A stretch of 35,546 nucleotides of DNA, from assembly GCA_031261785.1 (NCBI GenBank), contig JAISIZ010000113.1, positions 1 to 35,546 of the forward strand. The letters run 5' to 3'. The number at the start of each line of letters is the position of its first letter. The first letter of the stretch is position 1. The DNA comes from Mediterranea sp. (in: CFB group bacteria). GTDB lineage: Bacteria > Bacteroidota > Bacteroidia > Bacteroidales > Bacteroidaceae. The notes under the pieces were generated by a model, which made no database searches, was not told the origin of the DNA, and saw nothing but the letters and a program-made list of their open reading frames with translations. Made by a program: the position numbers and the translations under genes. Shown here piece after piece: positions 7,779 to 16,192 of this stretch.

Positions 7779-8848
7779 CGGGCGGCGTAGGCGTTAATCT
7801 GCTCCACGCAGAGGTTGTACACGTTCTCGCTCCGGTACCGTTTGTACCAGTCCACCGTCAGCTCCACGGTCTGGCGGAGGGAGAGGCGCGGTTGCCATCC
7901 TAACCGTAGCCAGGCTTTCGAGATGTCGAGCATCAGGAGCTTCGCCTCGTGCGGCTCGCCAGGGGTGGAGGCGTCGACGAGCGATCCTTGGCCGTAGGCC
8001 TGGGTCACCCGTGAGGCGATGTCCCATACGTTGGCCACCGATTCGGGCTTCGGCCCGAAGTTCCATCCCTCGCAGTATCCGGTGGGGTCTTCCCACATCT
8101 TGCTTGCCAGCAGCAGGTATCCGCCGAGGGGTTCGAGCACGTGTTGCCACGGGCGTATGGCGCGGGGACTGCGTATGCCGACGGCTCTCGCGGTCTCCAG
8201 GGCGCGCATGCAGTCGGGGATGACGCGGTCCTTGGCCCAGTCGCCTCCGCCTATCACGTTACCGGCCCGCGCGCTGGCGATGGATTTCCCATGCTTGCCG
8301 TAATCGGCGGGGTTGAAGAATGAGCGTCGCCACGAGGCGATGGCTATCTCGGCGCATCCCTTGGACGAGGAGTAGGGGTCGTATCCGCCCATCGGCTCGT
8401 CCTCGCGGTATCCCCATAGCTGCTCGCGGTTCTCGTAGCACTTGTCGGTGGTGATCATTACGGCAACCTTGACGCTGGACGTGGCGCGTATGGCCTCCAT
8501 GACGTTCAGGGTACCCATCAGGTTGGTGGCGTACGTCTCCACGGGTTGGGCGTACGACTCTCTCACGAGTGGCTGCGCGGCCAAGTGGAACACGATCTCG
8601 GGCTGGCTGTGCGCGAAGGCCGCTTCCACCGCGGAGGCGTCGCGTATGTCGCCCCGCAGGTCGGTGATCTGGCGCCCTATGCCCGAGAGAACGAAATTGT
8701 CCCTCTCCGTTGCCGGAGCTAGGGCCAGCCCCGTCACCTCGGCGCCCAGCTCGTGCAGCCAGATGGAGAGCCAAGAGCCTTTGAAGCCGGTATGTCCGGT
8801 CACCAGCACCCGTTTTCCCCGATAAAAGTCCTGAAACAAATCTACCAT
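7775..8848 (-). CDS. rfbG: CDP-glucose 4,6-dehydratase
   Basis: This 357-residue SDR enzyme converts CDP-D-glucose to CDP-4-keto-6-deoxyglucose using bound NAD. The cofactor motif is VLVTGHTGFKGSWL (residues 14-27); the GHTGFKG variant, HLAAQPLVRESY and MITTDKCYEN are distinctive of RfbG. The catalytic Y-x3-K is in YDPYSSSKGCAE (about 157-168). It ends in an ATGA overlap with the next gene and starts 56 nt after rfbF. The length matches the family. Confidence 0.94.
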   Translation of the reverse strand: MVDLFQDFYRGKRVLVTGHTGFKGSWLSIWLHELGAEVTGLALAPATERDNFVLSGIGRQITDLRGDIRDASAVEAAFAHSQPEIVFHLAAQPLVRESYAQPVETYATNLMGTLNVMEAIRATSSVKVAVMITTDKCYENREQLWGYREDEPMGGYDPYSSSKGCAEIAIASWRRSFFNPADYGKHGKSIASARAGNVIGGGDWAKDRVIPDCMRALETARAVGIRSPRAIRPWQHVLEPLGGYLLLASKMWEDPTGYCEGWNFGPKPESVANVWDIASRVTQAYGQGSLVDASTPGEPHEAKLLMLDISKAWLRLGWQPRLSLRQTVELTVDWYKRYRSENVYNLCVEQINAYAAR

Positions 8849-8904
8849 TTGCCTATATCTATATATGTATCGTTATATGTTATGTCCCTGCGCGCGGGTC
8901 GTCG

Positions 8905-9681
8905 TTACCAAACTTTCCAAGGCGCTTTCTTCGATTCCCACATCTCGTTCAGCTCGGAATTGTCGCGCAGCGTGTCCATAGGCTTCCAGAAGCCGCGGTG
9001 CTTGAAGGCGTGCATCTGTCCGGCGGCTGCCAGCTCCTCCATGGGCTTGCCCTCGAAAACGGTGGCGTCGCCCTCGCGGATGTAGTCGAGCACGCCCGGT
9101 TCGCAGACGAAGTATCCGGCGTTGATCCAGTTGCGGTCGCCGTCGGGCTTCTCCATGAACGACTTCACCAAGCTGGAGTCGAGGTCGATCTCCAGCGAGC
9201 CGAACTTCCCCCCGGGCTTGTAGGCGGTGACGGAGAGCAATTTTCCCGCCTTCTCGTGCGCGTCGATGGTGTCGGCGATGTTGAGATCGGTCACTCCGTC
9301 GCCGTAAGTGAGCAGGAAGCGCTCGTTGCCAATGTATGGGGCCACCCGCTTGATGCGTCCGCCGGTCATGGTGTTCAGCCCGGTGTCGACCATGGTGACG
9401 CGCCACTTCTCGGAGTGGTTGTCGAGGATGTCGATACTGTCGTCGGATAGGTCGACTGTCATGTCGCAGTTGTGTCGGAAGTAGTTGGCGAAATACTCCT
9501 TGATGACGTATTGCTTGTATCCGCAGCATACGATGAAGTCGTCGATTCCATAATGGCTATAGATCTTCATGATATGCCAGATGATGGGCTTCCCGCCAAT
9601 CTCCACCATCGGCTTGGGAATCAAATAGGTGGCTTCGCTCAGTCGTGATCCGAAGCCGCCGGCTAAAATCACCGCTTTCAT
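8905..9681 (-). CDS. rfbF: Glucose-1-phosphate cytidylyltransferase
   Basis: This 258-residue nucleotidyltransferase makes CDP-glucose from CTP and glucose-1-phosphate, the entry step to CDP-linked dideoxysugars. The N-terminal pyrophosphorylase motif AVILAGGFGSRLSEAT...IPKPMVEIGG starts at residue 3. IIWHIMKIYSHYG and FLLTYGDGVTDLN (metal-binding Asp) are characteristic of RfbF. RFWKPMDTL-like residues (RGFWKPMDTLRDN) close the domain. The length agrees with the family (about 257). It overlaps the end of rfbH by 4 nt (ATGA), indicating translational coupling. Confidence 0.95.
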   Translation of the reverse strand: MKAVILAGGFGSRLSEATYLIPKPMVEIGGKPIIWHIMKIYSHYGIDDFIVCCGYKQYVIKEYFANYFRHNCDMTVDLSDDSIDILDNHSEKWRVTMVDTGLNTMTGGRIKRVAPYIGNERFLLTYGDGVTDLNIADTIDAHEKAGKLLSVTAYKPGGKFGSLEIDLDSSLVKSFMEKPDGDRNWINAGYFVCEPGVLDYIREGDATVFEGKPMEELAAAGQMHAFKHRGFWKPMDTLRDNSELNEMWESKKAPWKVW

Positions 9682-11063
9682 ACTTCCTGCGTATTCATTG
9701 ACTCACCCTCCCTCCCGAGGTGGCGAGTGTTGACAAATTCCTTGATCGTATCGGCCATGTAGCGCAGCATATCTGGTGTCATGCCCGGGTAGACACCTAT
9801 CCAGAAGGTGTTGTTCATCACGTAGTCGGTGCTGTCCAGCGTGCCCACCACGCGGTAGCCCTGGCGCGTACGCCGCATCTCGTCGAAGGCGGGGTGCTTC
9901 AGCAGGTTGCCGGCGAAGAGGTTGCGGGTCTGTATGTTGTGCTGTTCCAGGTATCCCGATAGCTCGTTGCGGGTGAACCCGGCATCGGGTGTCACGGAGA
10001 TCAGGAACCCGAACCAGCTCGGATTGGCGTTCGCCTGGGCCTTGGGGAGGATGAGGCCGGGCGTTCCCTCGAGCCGTTCCTTCAGGAAGCCGAAGTTGGC
10101 TCGTCGCGCGGCCACGATATGGTCCAGCCGCTCCAGCTGCGCGCAGCCTATGGCGGCCTGCATGTCGGTGACCTTGAGGTTGTATCCGAAGTGCGAGTAG
10201 ACGTATTTGTGGTCGTATCCCATCGGCAACTCGCCGTATTGCTGCCCGAAGCGCGCCTTGCAGGTGTTGTCCACGCCGCCTACGCACCAGCAGTCGCGTC
10301 CCCAGTCGCGGAAGGAATTGACGATTTTGTGCAGCAGGGGGTCGTTGGTGTACACCGCCCCGCCTTCGCCCATGGTGATGTGGTGTGGGGGATAGAAGCT
10401 CGACGTGCCGATGTGTCCGAAGGTGCCCGTCTTGCGGGTCACGCCGTCGAGCGTGTATTCGGTGCCCAGCGCGTCGCAGTTGTCCTCCACGAGCCAGAGG
10501 CCGTGCTTGTCGCAGAAGGCTTTCACCGCCTCGATGTTGAAAGGGTTACCCAGCGAATGGGCGAGCATCACGGCCTTGGTCTTCGGGGAGTAGGCCTCTT
10601 CGAGCCGACGGACGTCGATGTTGTATTCGGGCACGGTGATGTCCACGAATACCGGGACAGCGCCGTACTGTATGCAAGGTGCGATGGTGGTGGGGAATCC
10701 GCAGGCCACGGTGATAACCTCGTCGCCGCGCTTGACGCGTCGCTCGCCCAGCTCTTGGGCGGTGAGTGTCATGAACGCCAGCAGGTTGGCCGAGGAACCC
10801 GAATTGGTGAGTGAGCAGAATCGCACGTCCAACCAGTCGGCCAGCTTCCGCTCGAAGCGGCGTGCCCAAGGTCCGGCGGTGAGCCAGAAGTTCAAAGAGG
10901 AATCGACGAGGTTCACCAACTCCTCCTCGCCAAAGTAGCGACCGCCGTAATTGACGTGTGTCTTGCCGGGGACAAACTCTTTCTCTTGCGCAAAAGCTTC
11001 GTCGTAGTACTCTCTTACGAGCGATAGAATCCGCTCTTTCAAGATATCCTTTTTCTGTTCCAT
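9678..11063 (-). CDS. rfbH: CDP-4-keto-6-deoxyglucose 3-dehydrase (E1)
   Basis: This 461-residue member of the DegT/DnrJ/EryC1 aminotransferase-fold family removes the C3 hydroxyl of CDP-4-keto-6-deoxyglucose using pyridoxamine phosphate and an iron-sulfur cluster. The PLP-lysine is replaced by His (His227 in SSFYPPHHITMGEGG), the hallmark of E1. The [2Fe-2S] ligands are visible as Cys196, then C-x-C-x7-C at 258, 260 and 268. The start at 11063 follows an AAGAGG/AGGA region. A small CCTCTT/AAGAGG hairpin lies in the leader (11074-11092). The upstream gap of about 155 nt is the largest in the operon, so an internal promoter is possible, although I found no good match. The companion reductase RfbI (E3) is not in the window. 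Confidence 0.95.
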   Translation of the reverse strand: MEQKKDILKERILSLVREYYDEAFAQEKEFVPGKTHVNYGGRYFGEEELVNLVDSSLNFWLTAGPWARRFERKLADWLDVRFCSLTNSGSSANLLAFMTLTAQELGERRVKRGDEVITVACGFPTTIAPCIQYGAVPVFVDITVPEYNIDVRRLEEAYSPKTKAVMLAHSLGNPFNIEAVKAFCDKHGLWLVEDNCDALGTEYTLDGVTRKTGTFGHIGTSSFYPPHHITMGEGGAVYTNDPLLHKIVNSFRDWGRDCWCVGGVDNTCKARFGQQYGELPMGYDHKYVYSHFGYNLKVTDMQAAIGCAQLERLDHIVAARRANFGFLKERLEGTPGLILPKAQANANPSWFGFLISVTPDAGFTRNELSGYLEQHNIQTRNLFAGNLLKHPAFDEMRRTRQGYRVVGTLDSTDYVMNNTFWIGVYPGMTPDMLRYMADTIKEFVNTRHLGREGESMNTQEV

Positions 11064-11218
11064 TCCTAAGTAACCTCTTTTCCCGCAAGAGGAGCGCGTT
11101 AAATATCTTTGATCTATTTACCTTATTAAATGCGCGAAGGTACGAATTATTGCGGCATTCCGCCGCCTTTTATCCAAAAGAAACCGAATGGGACGAAAAA
11201 TTGGCTCGGACGTCGCGC

Positions 11219-12142
11219 TCACCGTTTCCGCCGGAGCCAGCGAAGAAACCGTCCTTTGAGCTTGAGGTATTTGTAGTAAGGGATGTCGGCGAAGTAGCCG
11301 TCGAGCACCCGCCAAGCTTCGGCTTTGTCGAAGGAGACCTCCTTGGCCAGGTAGAGGTACTGGATGACGCGGCTACCCACGTAGTGCGACAGGATGCGGT
11401 ATTTGTCGTATCGGATGGTCCGCGGCGAGATGAGGCCTCGTTCCACATAAGGTTCGAACGCCCGGTAATAGTTGACCACATGGGGCACGTAGAAGAGATA
11501 GTCTATCTTCTTTCCCGGCACGTCTATCTGGTCGTACTTGCGGAAGTTGACCACTACCGTGGGGCGCGCCGCTACGCCCTGGAACGACCACTCCAGCTGC
11601 GGCACTTTGCGGGCACATAGCTCTTCCGAGGAATCCAGCTCGGCCAAATGCTCTTTCCACACGCCAAAGTTGACGTTCCACACCGCGCGGTTGTTGACCA
11701 ATCGCACGAAGCTGTTCATGTCCGGCAGGTACAGCTCCCTGGCGAGGCGATGGGGCCATCGAAGCTTGGAGTAGAAGAGGAGGTTCACCCCTTTTCCGTC
11801 GTAGCGGCGGATGTAGGCTTTCATCCGTTCCAGTCCGCCGGGCTTGAAGCAGGCGTAGTCGTTCATCAGCTTCAGGTAGCGCCCGTTCCCGCGTGCGAGG
11901 GCGAGGTAGAAATTCCGGTCGTACACGTTCTCGGCATTGCGGAAGTACTTTACGTTGGGGTGTGCCGAGGCTATGCGCCTCACTTGCGTCTCTGTGTCGT
12001 CGGTGGATCGATTGTCCGAGATCACGATCTCCACTTCCTCGTCGAAAGCGGGGTCGGCCAGTAGCCGCTCGAGTGTCTGCGACAGCACGCCCGACCGGTT
12101 GTAGGTGGGGATGCAGATAGATAGTAATACTTGTTGTTTCAT
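11219..12142 (-). CDS. GT2-family glycosyltransferase, abequosyltransferase-like
   Basis: This 307-residue GT-A enzyme starts with LLSICIPTYNRSGVLSQTLE (residues 6-25) and EIVISDNRSTDDT (about 38-50), the nucleotide-binding half of family 2. The opening resembles abequosyltransferases (WbaV/RfbV), which fits its place immediately upstream of the CDP-dideoxyhexose genes. Where the family usually has a DxD metal motif, this protein reads LKLMNDYACFKPGG. The metal ligand pattern is therefore altered to N-D-Y. No transmembrane segment is present, so it should act on the cytoplasmic face. The acceptor is unknown. The gap to the preceding GT4 gene is 34 nt. Confidence 0.82.
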   Translation of the reverse strand: MKQQVLLSICIPTYNRSGVLSQTLERLLADPAFDEEVEIVISDNRSTDDTETQVRRIASAHPNVKYFRNAENVYDRNFYLALARGNGRYLKLMNDYACFKPGGLERMKAYIRRYDGKGVNLLFYSKLRWPHRLARELYLPDMNSFVRLVNNRAVWNVNFGVWKEHLAELDSSEELCARKVPQLEWSFQGVAARPTVVVNFRKYDQIDVPGKKIDYLFYVPHVVNYYRAFEPYVERGLISPRTIRYDKYRILSHYVGSRVIQYLYLAKEVSFDKAEAWRVLDGYFADIPYYKYLKLKGRFLRWLRRKR

Positions 12143-12176
12143 TGAATGGATTCCTTAATGTGTTTCATCTTTCTTT

Positions 12177-13313
12177 TCAGGGTGTGCCGAGCACTTCGCG
12201 GTACAGTTCGATCAATTGGCTGGCGATGGCTTCGTCGGAGAAACGCCGGACATACCGCAAGCTGTCGTCTACCATGCTCCGTGCCAGGGCGGGCGAGGCC
12301 AGTATGCGACCGATAGCCCCGGCCAGCCCCTCCGCGTCCTCGGGATGGACATAGAGCGAGGCTGGTCCGCCCGCCTCTTCAAGGCAGGAGCCGGTGGCAG
12401 CCACCACGGGTACACCCGAGTGTATGGCTTCGATTATGGGTATGCCAAATCCCTCGAAGAAAGAGGGGTAGACAAACACGGCGGCCTGCTGGTAGAAAGC
12501 GGGCAGCTCGCGCCGCGGGATACCGTGCAGGATGCGCACCCTTCCCTCCAGCCCATGCGTGCGCGCATACTCCTCCACCGTAGCGGTGTAGGGCGTGCGC
12601 TTGCCGATGGCCACCAATTCCACCTCGGGAGGCAAGAGGGTGAGTGCCTTGGCGACGAGCAAAAGGTTCTTCCGGCTCTCGATGCTGCCTACGTTGAGTA
12701 CGTAGCGGGGGGGGAGACCGTATTTCTGCCGTACCTCGGCCTTCAGCTCCTCCGTGGCCGGCTCCTTGAACAGGGGCGAGCAACCTTGGTAGACGACGCT
12801 GATCTTCGCCTCGTCGATGCCGAAGAAGTGGACGATGTCGCGCTTGGTACTCTCGCTGATGGCGATGACGCGGTCGCTGTTCCGACACGCCTCGCGGAAC
12901 TTGTAGGTGTAAATCCAGCGATCGACACGGTGATAGTACTCGGGGTAGCGCAGGAAGATGAGGTCGTGCAGGCTCACCACGCTCTTCGCCCCGCTGCGGC
13001 GGATGGAGAGCGGCAGCTCGTTGCTCAGCCCGTGGTAGAGGTCGATACCGTCCGCCTTCAGCCGGCGCCATAAGCCCCACACCCGCCACAGGCCGCTTAG
13101 CCGGCGCCATAAGCCGCCCCGCGGGTAGGCTACGGTGAGGCTCTCCCGTTCCAGCAGGTGTCGCAGTTCCTCGTTCGCCTTGGGCTTGGGGGCGTAGAGG
13201 ATGTAATCGTTGTCCGGATAGTGGCTCGACAGGATGTCGGCCACGAACCGGCTGTAGTTGCCCAGACCGGTGTAGTTGCTCACCGCTCTCTTTCCGTCAA
13301 ATCCTATTCGCAT
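12177..13313 (-). CDS. GT4-family glycosyltransferase
   Basis: This 378-residue GT-B enzyme begins MRIGFDGKRAVSNYTGLGNY, with the Gly-rich loop that follows the first strand. An upstream in-frame extension to 13517 is only an overlap with the neighbouring gene, so the ATG at 13313 was taken. The family signature E-x7-E is in FFEGFGIPIIEAIHSGVPVV near residue 290, and the mid-domain VLNVGSIESRKN is the usual start of the C-terminal Rossmann domain. It overlaps the preceding GT4 gene by 17 nt. Such enzymes transfer hexoses (often mannose) from nucleotide sugars. The donor here is not known. Confidence 0.9.
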   Translation of the reverse strand: MRIGFDGKRAVSNYTGLGNYSRFVADILSSHYPDNDYILYAPKPKANEELRHLLERESLTVAYPRGGLWRRLSGLWRVWGLWRRLKADGIDLYHGLSNELPLSIRRSGAKSVVSLHDLIFLRYPEYYHRVDRWIYTYKFREACRNSDRVIAISESTKRDIVHFFGIDEAKISVVYQGCSPLFKEPATEELKAEVRQKYGLPPRYVLNVGSIESRKNLLLVAKALTLLPPEVELVAIGKRTPYTATVEEYARTHGLEGRVRILHGIPRRELPAFYQQAAVFVYPSFFEGFGIPIIEAIHSGVPVVAATGSCLEEAGGPASLYVHPEDAEGLAGAIGRILASPALARSMVDDSLRYVRRFSDEAIASQLIELYREVLGTP

Positions 13314-14373
13314 GGTTTCGCGGGTTATGATGGAGTACCTCGTCGTACACTTCCCAATATTGCTTGGCGGCCTTTTCCCACGAAAAGCCTGCCGCGCGCG
13401 CCCGGATAGCTTCGGGGTTCCGCTGTCCGTTGCCGAAGTCGGCCATTCCCTCTTCCAACTCCCGCCGCATGGCGCTCCTGTCGAAGTCGGGATTGAAATA
13501 GTAGGCCTGCTCGCCACCTATCTCGGGCAGGCAGGTATGGGGAGAGAGAAAAACGGGTTTCCCGTAGCGCATGGCTTCCACCACCGGCAGCCCGAAGCCC
13601 TCGGCGATAGAGGGAAACAGGAACGCCTCGCAGTGGGACAAGTACCAGTGTTTCTCCGCTTCGGGGATAGCGCCCACCAGGCGTACCCTGCCGGCCACTC
13701 CCCACCGCGCGGCTTCTTCCATGATCTGCCCGGCGTAGGCGGGCACTTGCGGCGCGCCGGCTATGACCAGCTCGTATCTATTTCCCTCCAGCAGGCAGGG
13801 CAACACGTGGAAGTTTTTCTTGGGATGCATCACGCCAATGGAGAAGAGGAACGGGCCGCCAGGCTTCACCGACGGGGCGACAATAGGTCCTTCGTAACGG
13901 TTGCAGCCGTTGTAGACAACCCGTATGGGAGTCGCCTTGATATCGAAATGCCGCGTGATGTCGCGCTTGGTGGCCTCGGAGATGACGACGATGTAGTCGG
14001 CCCGCTCCAGACGTTTGGCTACCTTCTGGTTCCGCCTCCGCTTCTGCTCCGCCGAAAGTGGCTCGTAGAGGTAGTTGAGGTCGTGGACAGTCTGTACCAC
14101 GGGCGTACGAAGGGGCGTGTACCGGGTGAACTGGCTTGCCGAATGCCACAACCCGACGCCTGGCCGATAGAAGAAGAAAGGATGGAGCGGACGTACCCGG
14201 AGGTATCGGCATTCGTCTCCCCATCGCCCGACGAATGCCTTGGGCACGTACAGCGCCAAGGGACGCGAGGGATGGGCGGCAGCCTCCTTCAACAGCGCCC
14301 CGGCCAGTTGGTCGCAGAAGGTGTACAAGCCGGTATAGGGGTGTTTCATTCGCTCACAGTCGAAGCAGATCAT
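13297..14373 (-). CDS. GT4-family glycosyltransferase
   Basis: This 358-residue GT-B protein shares the layout of its downstream neighbour: N-terminal CERMKHPYTGLYTFCDQLAG, then HDLNYLYEPL, VVISEATKRD and LFSIGVMHPKKN opening the C-terminal half. The E-x7-E motif is AEGFGLPVVEAMRYGKPV. It is 2 nt from the LPS kinase gene and overlaps the next GT4 gene by 17 nt. The two GT4 proteins share short motifs (SEATKRDI versus SESTKRDI), so they may derive from one another. They probably act on successive residues of the same glycan. Confidence 0.9.
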   Translation of the reverse strand: MICFDCERMKHPYTGLYTFCDQLAGALLKEAAAHPSRPLALYVPKAFVGRWGDECRYLRVRPLHPFFFYRPGVGLWHSASQFTRYTPLRTPVVQTVHDLNYLYEPLSAEQKRRRNQKVAKRLERADYIVVISEATKRDITRHFDIKATPIRVVYNGCNRYEGPIVAPSVKPGGPFLFSIGVMHPKKNFHVLPCLLEGNRYELVIAGAPQVPAYAGQIMEEAARWGVAGRVRLVGAIPEAEKHWYLSHCEAFLFPSIAEGFGLPVVEAMRYGKPVFLSPHTCLPEIGGEQAYYFNPDFDRSAMRRELEEGMADFGNGQRNPEAIRARAAGFSWEKAAKQYWEVYDEVLHHNPRNHANRI

Positions 14374-14375
14374 AG

Positions 14376-15125
14376 CTATAACTCCAATTTAAAACTGACG
14401 TAATGCTTTCTGGAGAATCGGGTCCAGAACTTCTTCCGATAGGCCAACACCCGCTCCACGCAGCGGGCTTCGTCGGCCTTCCTCGCCCGGGCGTACTCGC
14501 GGGCTATCAGCTCGAAGAAAGCGATAGGTCCCCATAGGCGGGCGAAGTTGGCGCAGCCTCGCTCGAGACTTACCGGACCGAACGCCATGCGGTTGGTGTC
14601 GACCAGCGCAAAGTGATAGGCTCCGTCGTCCGGGCGGTCGAACAGGATGTTGCCCGGCGAGTAGTCGCGGTGCAGGATACCTGCCTCGTGCAGCCGTGCA
14701 GTGTAGCGGGCGAAGGCGATGGCCACTTCGGCGTAGCGTTCCGCCGAGGCCTCGGCGAACTCGTAGAAATCGCGACGGTAGGGCAATTGGAGGCTGACGA
14801 AGTAGGAGTAGGCTATCAGGCCGCCTCGCCGCTCCTCGATATAGGCGATCGGCTCGGGGGTCTCGAAACCTTTGTCCAGCAGTATCCGCGGATACTCGAA
14901 CGCACGTCGTCCCTTGGGTGTCCGGAAGAAGGAGTAGACGACGCGGTTGAGCGCGGAAGGGACGTGATAGCGCTTGATGTTGATTGCCGTGCCGTCCACC
15001 TCCGTCTTCTTGATCAGGTTCCGCCCGACGTAGATCACCTCTCCTTCCTCCTCGAAAGACGCGGGTACGCGCTCGATGAAGGGGCGCATGGATTCGTAGG
15101 CGGGGGCGATATCGATATTTGTCAT
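14376..15125 (-). CDS. Lipopolysaccharide kinase (WaaP/Kdo-kinase fold)
   Basis: This 249-residue protein has a protein-kinase-like fold. Lys51 lies in a VAIK-like INIKRY, Glu77 is in the helix position, the catalytic loop is LHRDYSPGNILFD (Asp154, Asn159), and Asp176 is in FALVDTNR at the DFG position. All essential residues are present, so it is expected to phosphorylate a core sugar such as heptose or Kdo at the cytoplasmic face. A longer open frame extends upstream to 16079, but it only shadows the neighbouring gene. The ATG at 15125 overlaps that gene's TGA (ATGA), a coupled start. Confidence 0.88.
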   Translation of the reverse strand: MTNIDIAPAYESMRPFIERVPASFEEEGEVIYVGRNLIKKTEVDGTAINIKRYHVPSALNRVVYSFFRTPKGRRAFEYPRILLDKGFETPEPIAYIEERRGGLIAYSYFVSLQLPYRRDFYEFAEASAERYAEVAIAFARYTARLHEAGILHRDYSPGNILFDRPDDGAYHFALVDTNRMAFGPVSLERGCANFARLWGPIAFFELIAREYARARKADEARCVERVLAYRKKFWTRFSRKHYVSFKLEL

Positions 15126-16165
15126 CCGCGCTCCTCCGTTATGGGGGTTACATCGGCGCACGCCTTTCGGATGGCTTCCGAAAAGAAGAAGCCTTCCGAC
15201 AGCTTGCGACTGATGTCGACCGTGTTCTGTTTCATCGCCTGGTACTCCTCGGGGGTCAGCCTGACCAGCGCTTCCTCCAGCTCCTCCAGCGAGGCTACGC
15301 AGAGGCCGACACCGTATCGCCTTACCAACGGGGCTTGCCCGGCTTCGTCCCAGATAATGGCGGGGAGCTGGCAACGGAGGTAGAGCGACAGCTTGTGCGG
15401 CGCGTTGTACCGCAGGTACTCCCCCCCCGTGCCTTGTCCGCCTTTCAGCCCGGCGCCGTACCACACCAGGCCGAAGTCGCCCTCGGGATCGGCGATCAGC
15501 TGGTCGGGGTCGACGAAACCTTTGGCTACGACCGGCGCCTTCAGCTTGTCTCTTTCCAGCCCTTTGCCGTAGAGCACCAGCTGGTACGAACGCGGCACGT
15601 TGGCCAACTCGTAGAGAAATCCGTTGTGACGCGGCGACAACTCGCCGGCGAAGAGCACCCGATAGGGCTGTCCGGGAGCGCGGGACGACGGATGGGGAAG
15701 GCTGTCGGAGAGGTAGTCGAAAATTTCGACCACCCGCAGCTTGGCTTGTATGCCGTGCTCCGTCAGCCATTGACGCATGGCTTCGTTGTGGATCACGAGG
15801 GCGTCGGAGTGGTCCAGCCGCGCGATCTCTTGCCCGACGGTGAGCTTCTTGCGTCGGAAGCTGCCCAGGTCGTGAATCAGCGTCACCACCTTGCAACCCC
15901 GTAAATGGGCCATGTCGCAGACGAACGTATAGTATTTCTTCAGCGGGTATTGCAGCACCAGCACGTCGCCGCGACGGAGGCAGCAGACGCCTTTCAGCAC
16001 GCTCAGCAGGGTGCAGAAGAACGCCACGACCGTGTTCCGGTAACGCGTCTGCTTCCTTCCCACGTTGCGGTAGCCACACGCTTCCATCACCCGCTCGAAG
16101 TCGGTCTTGGCCTTGCCGCCACCGCTCTCTATCTCTTTATAGTTTCTGGACAGGTAGCAAATCAT
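15122..16165 (-). CDS. Galactofuranosyltransferase-like glycosyltransferase
   Basis: This 347-residue protein begins MICYLSRNYKEIESGGGKAK and carries GDVLVLQYPLKKYYTF and VVTLIHDLGSFRR. These features are found in the beta-1,6-galactofuranosyltransferase-like family of GT-B enzymes in Bacteroidota. HNGFLYELANVP and GEYLRYNAPHKLSLYLRCQLP occur in the C-terminal half. The call rests on family resemblance. If right, the enzyme would need UDP-galactofuranose, and the mutase-like flavoprotein at 5294-6883 in the same operon is a candidate source. It lies 27 nt after the ORF6N gene and is coupled to the LPS kinase by ATGA. Confidence 0.75.
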   Translation of the reverse strand: MICYLSRNYKEIESGGGKAKTDFERVMEACGYRNVGRKQTRYRNTVVAFFCTLLSVLKGVCCLRRGDVLVLQYPLKKYYTFVCDMAHLRGCKVVTLIHDLGSFRRKKLTVGQEIARLDHSDALVIHNEAMRQWLTEHGIQAKLRVVEIFDYLSDSLPHPSSRAPGQPYRVLFAGELSPRHNGFLYELANVPRSYQLVLYGKGLERDKLKAPVVAKGFVDPDQLIADPEGDFGLVWYGAGLKGGQGTGGEYLRYNAPHKLSLYLRCQLPAIIWDEAGQAPLVRRYGVGLCVASLEELEEALVRLTPEEYQAMKQNTVDISRKLSEGFFFSEAIRKACADVTPITEERG

Positions 16166-16192
16166 AAGCTTTCGTTTGTTCCTTTCTTATCG

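Noticed and set aside
11074..11092. CCTCTT/AAGAGG hairpin in the rfbH leader as a riboswitch or attenuator
   Set aside because: It is a single 6-bp stem with no alternative structure, leader peptide or known aptamer pattern. It is too weak to call.
13314..13517. Upstream extension of the second GT4 gene
   Set aside because: The extra 68 residues are low-complexity and overlap the neighbouring GT4 gene. The MRIGFDG start at 13313 is the family's normal beginning.
15126..16079. Upstream extension of the LPS kinase frame
   Set aside because: The kinase begins at 15125 with an ATGA overlap. The extension lies inside the galactofuranosyltransferase-like gene in another frame and is Arg-rich without similarity to kinases.
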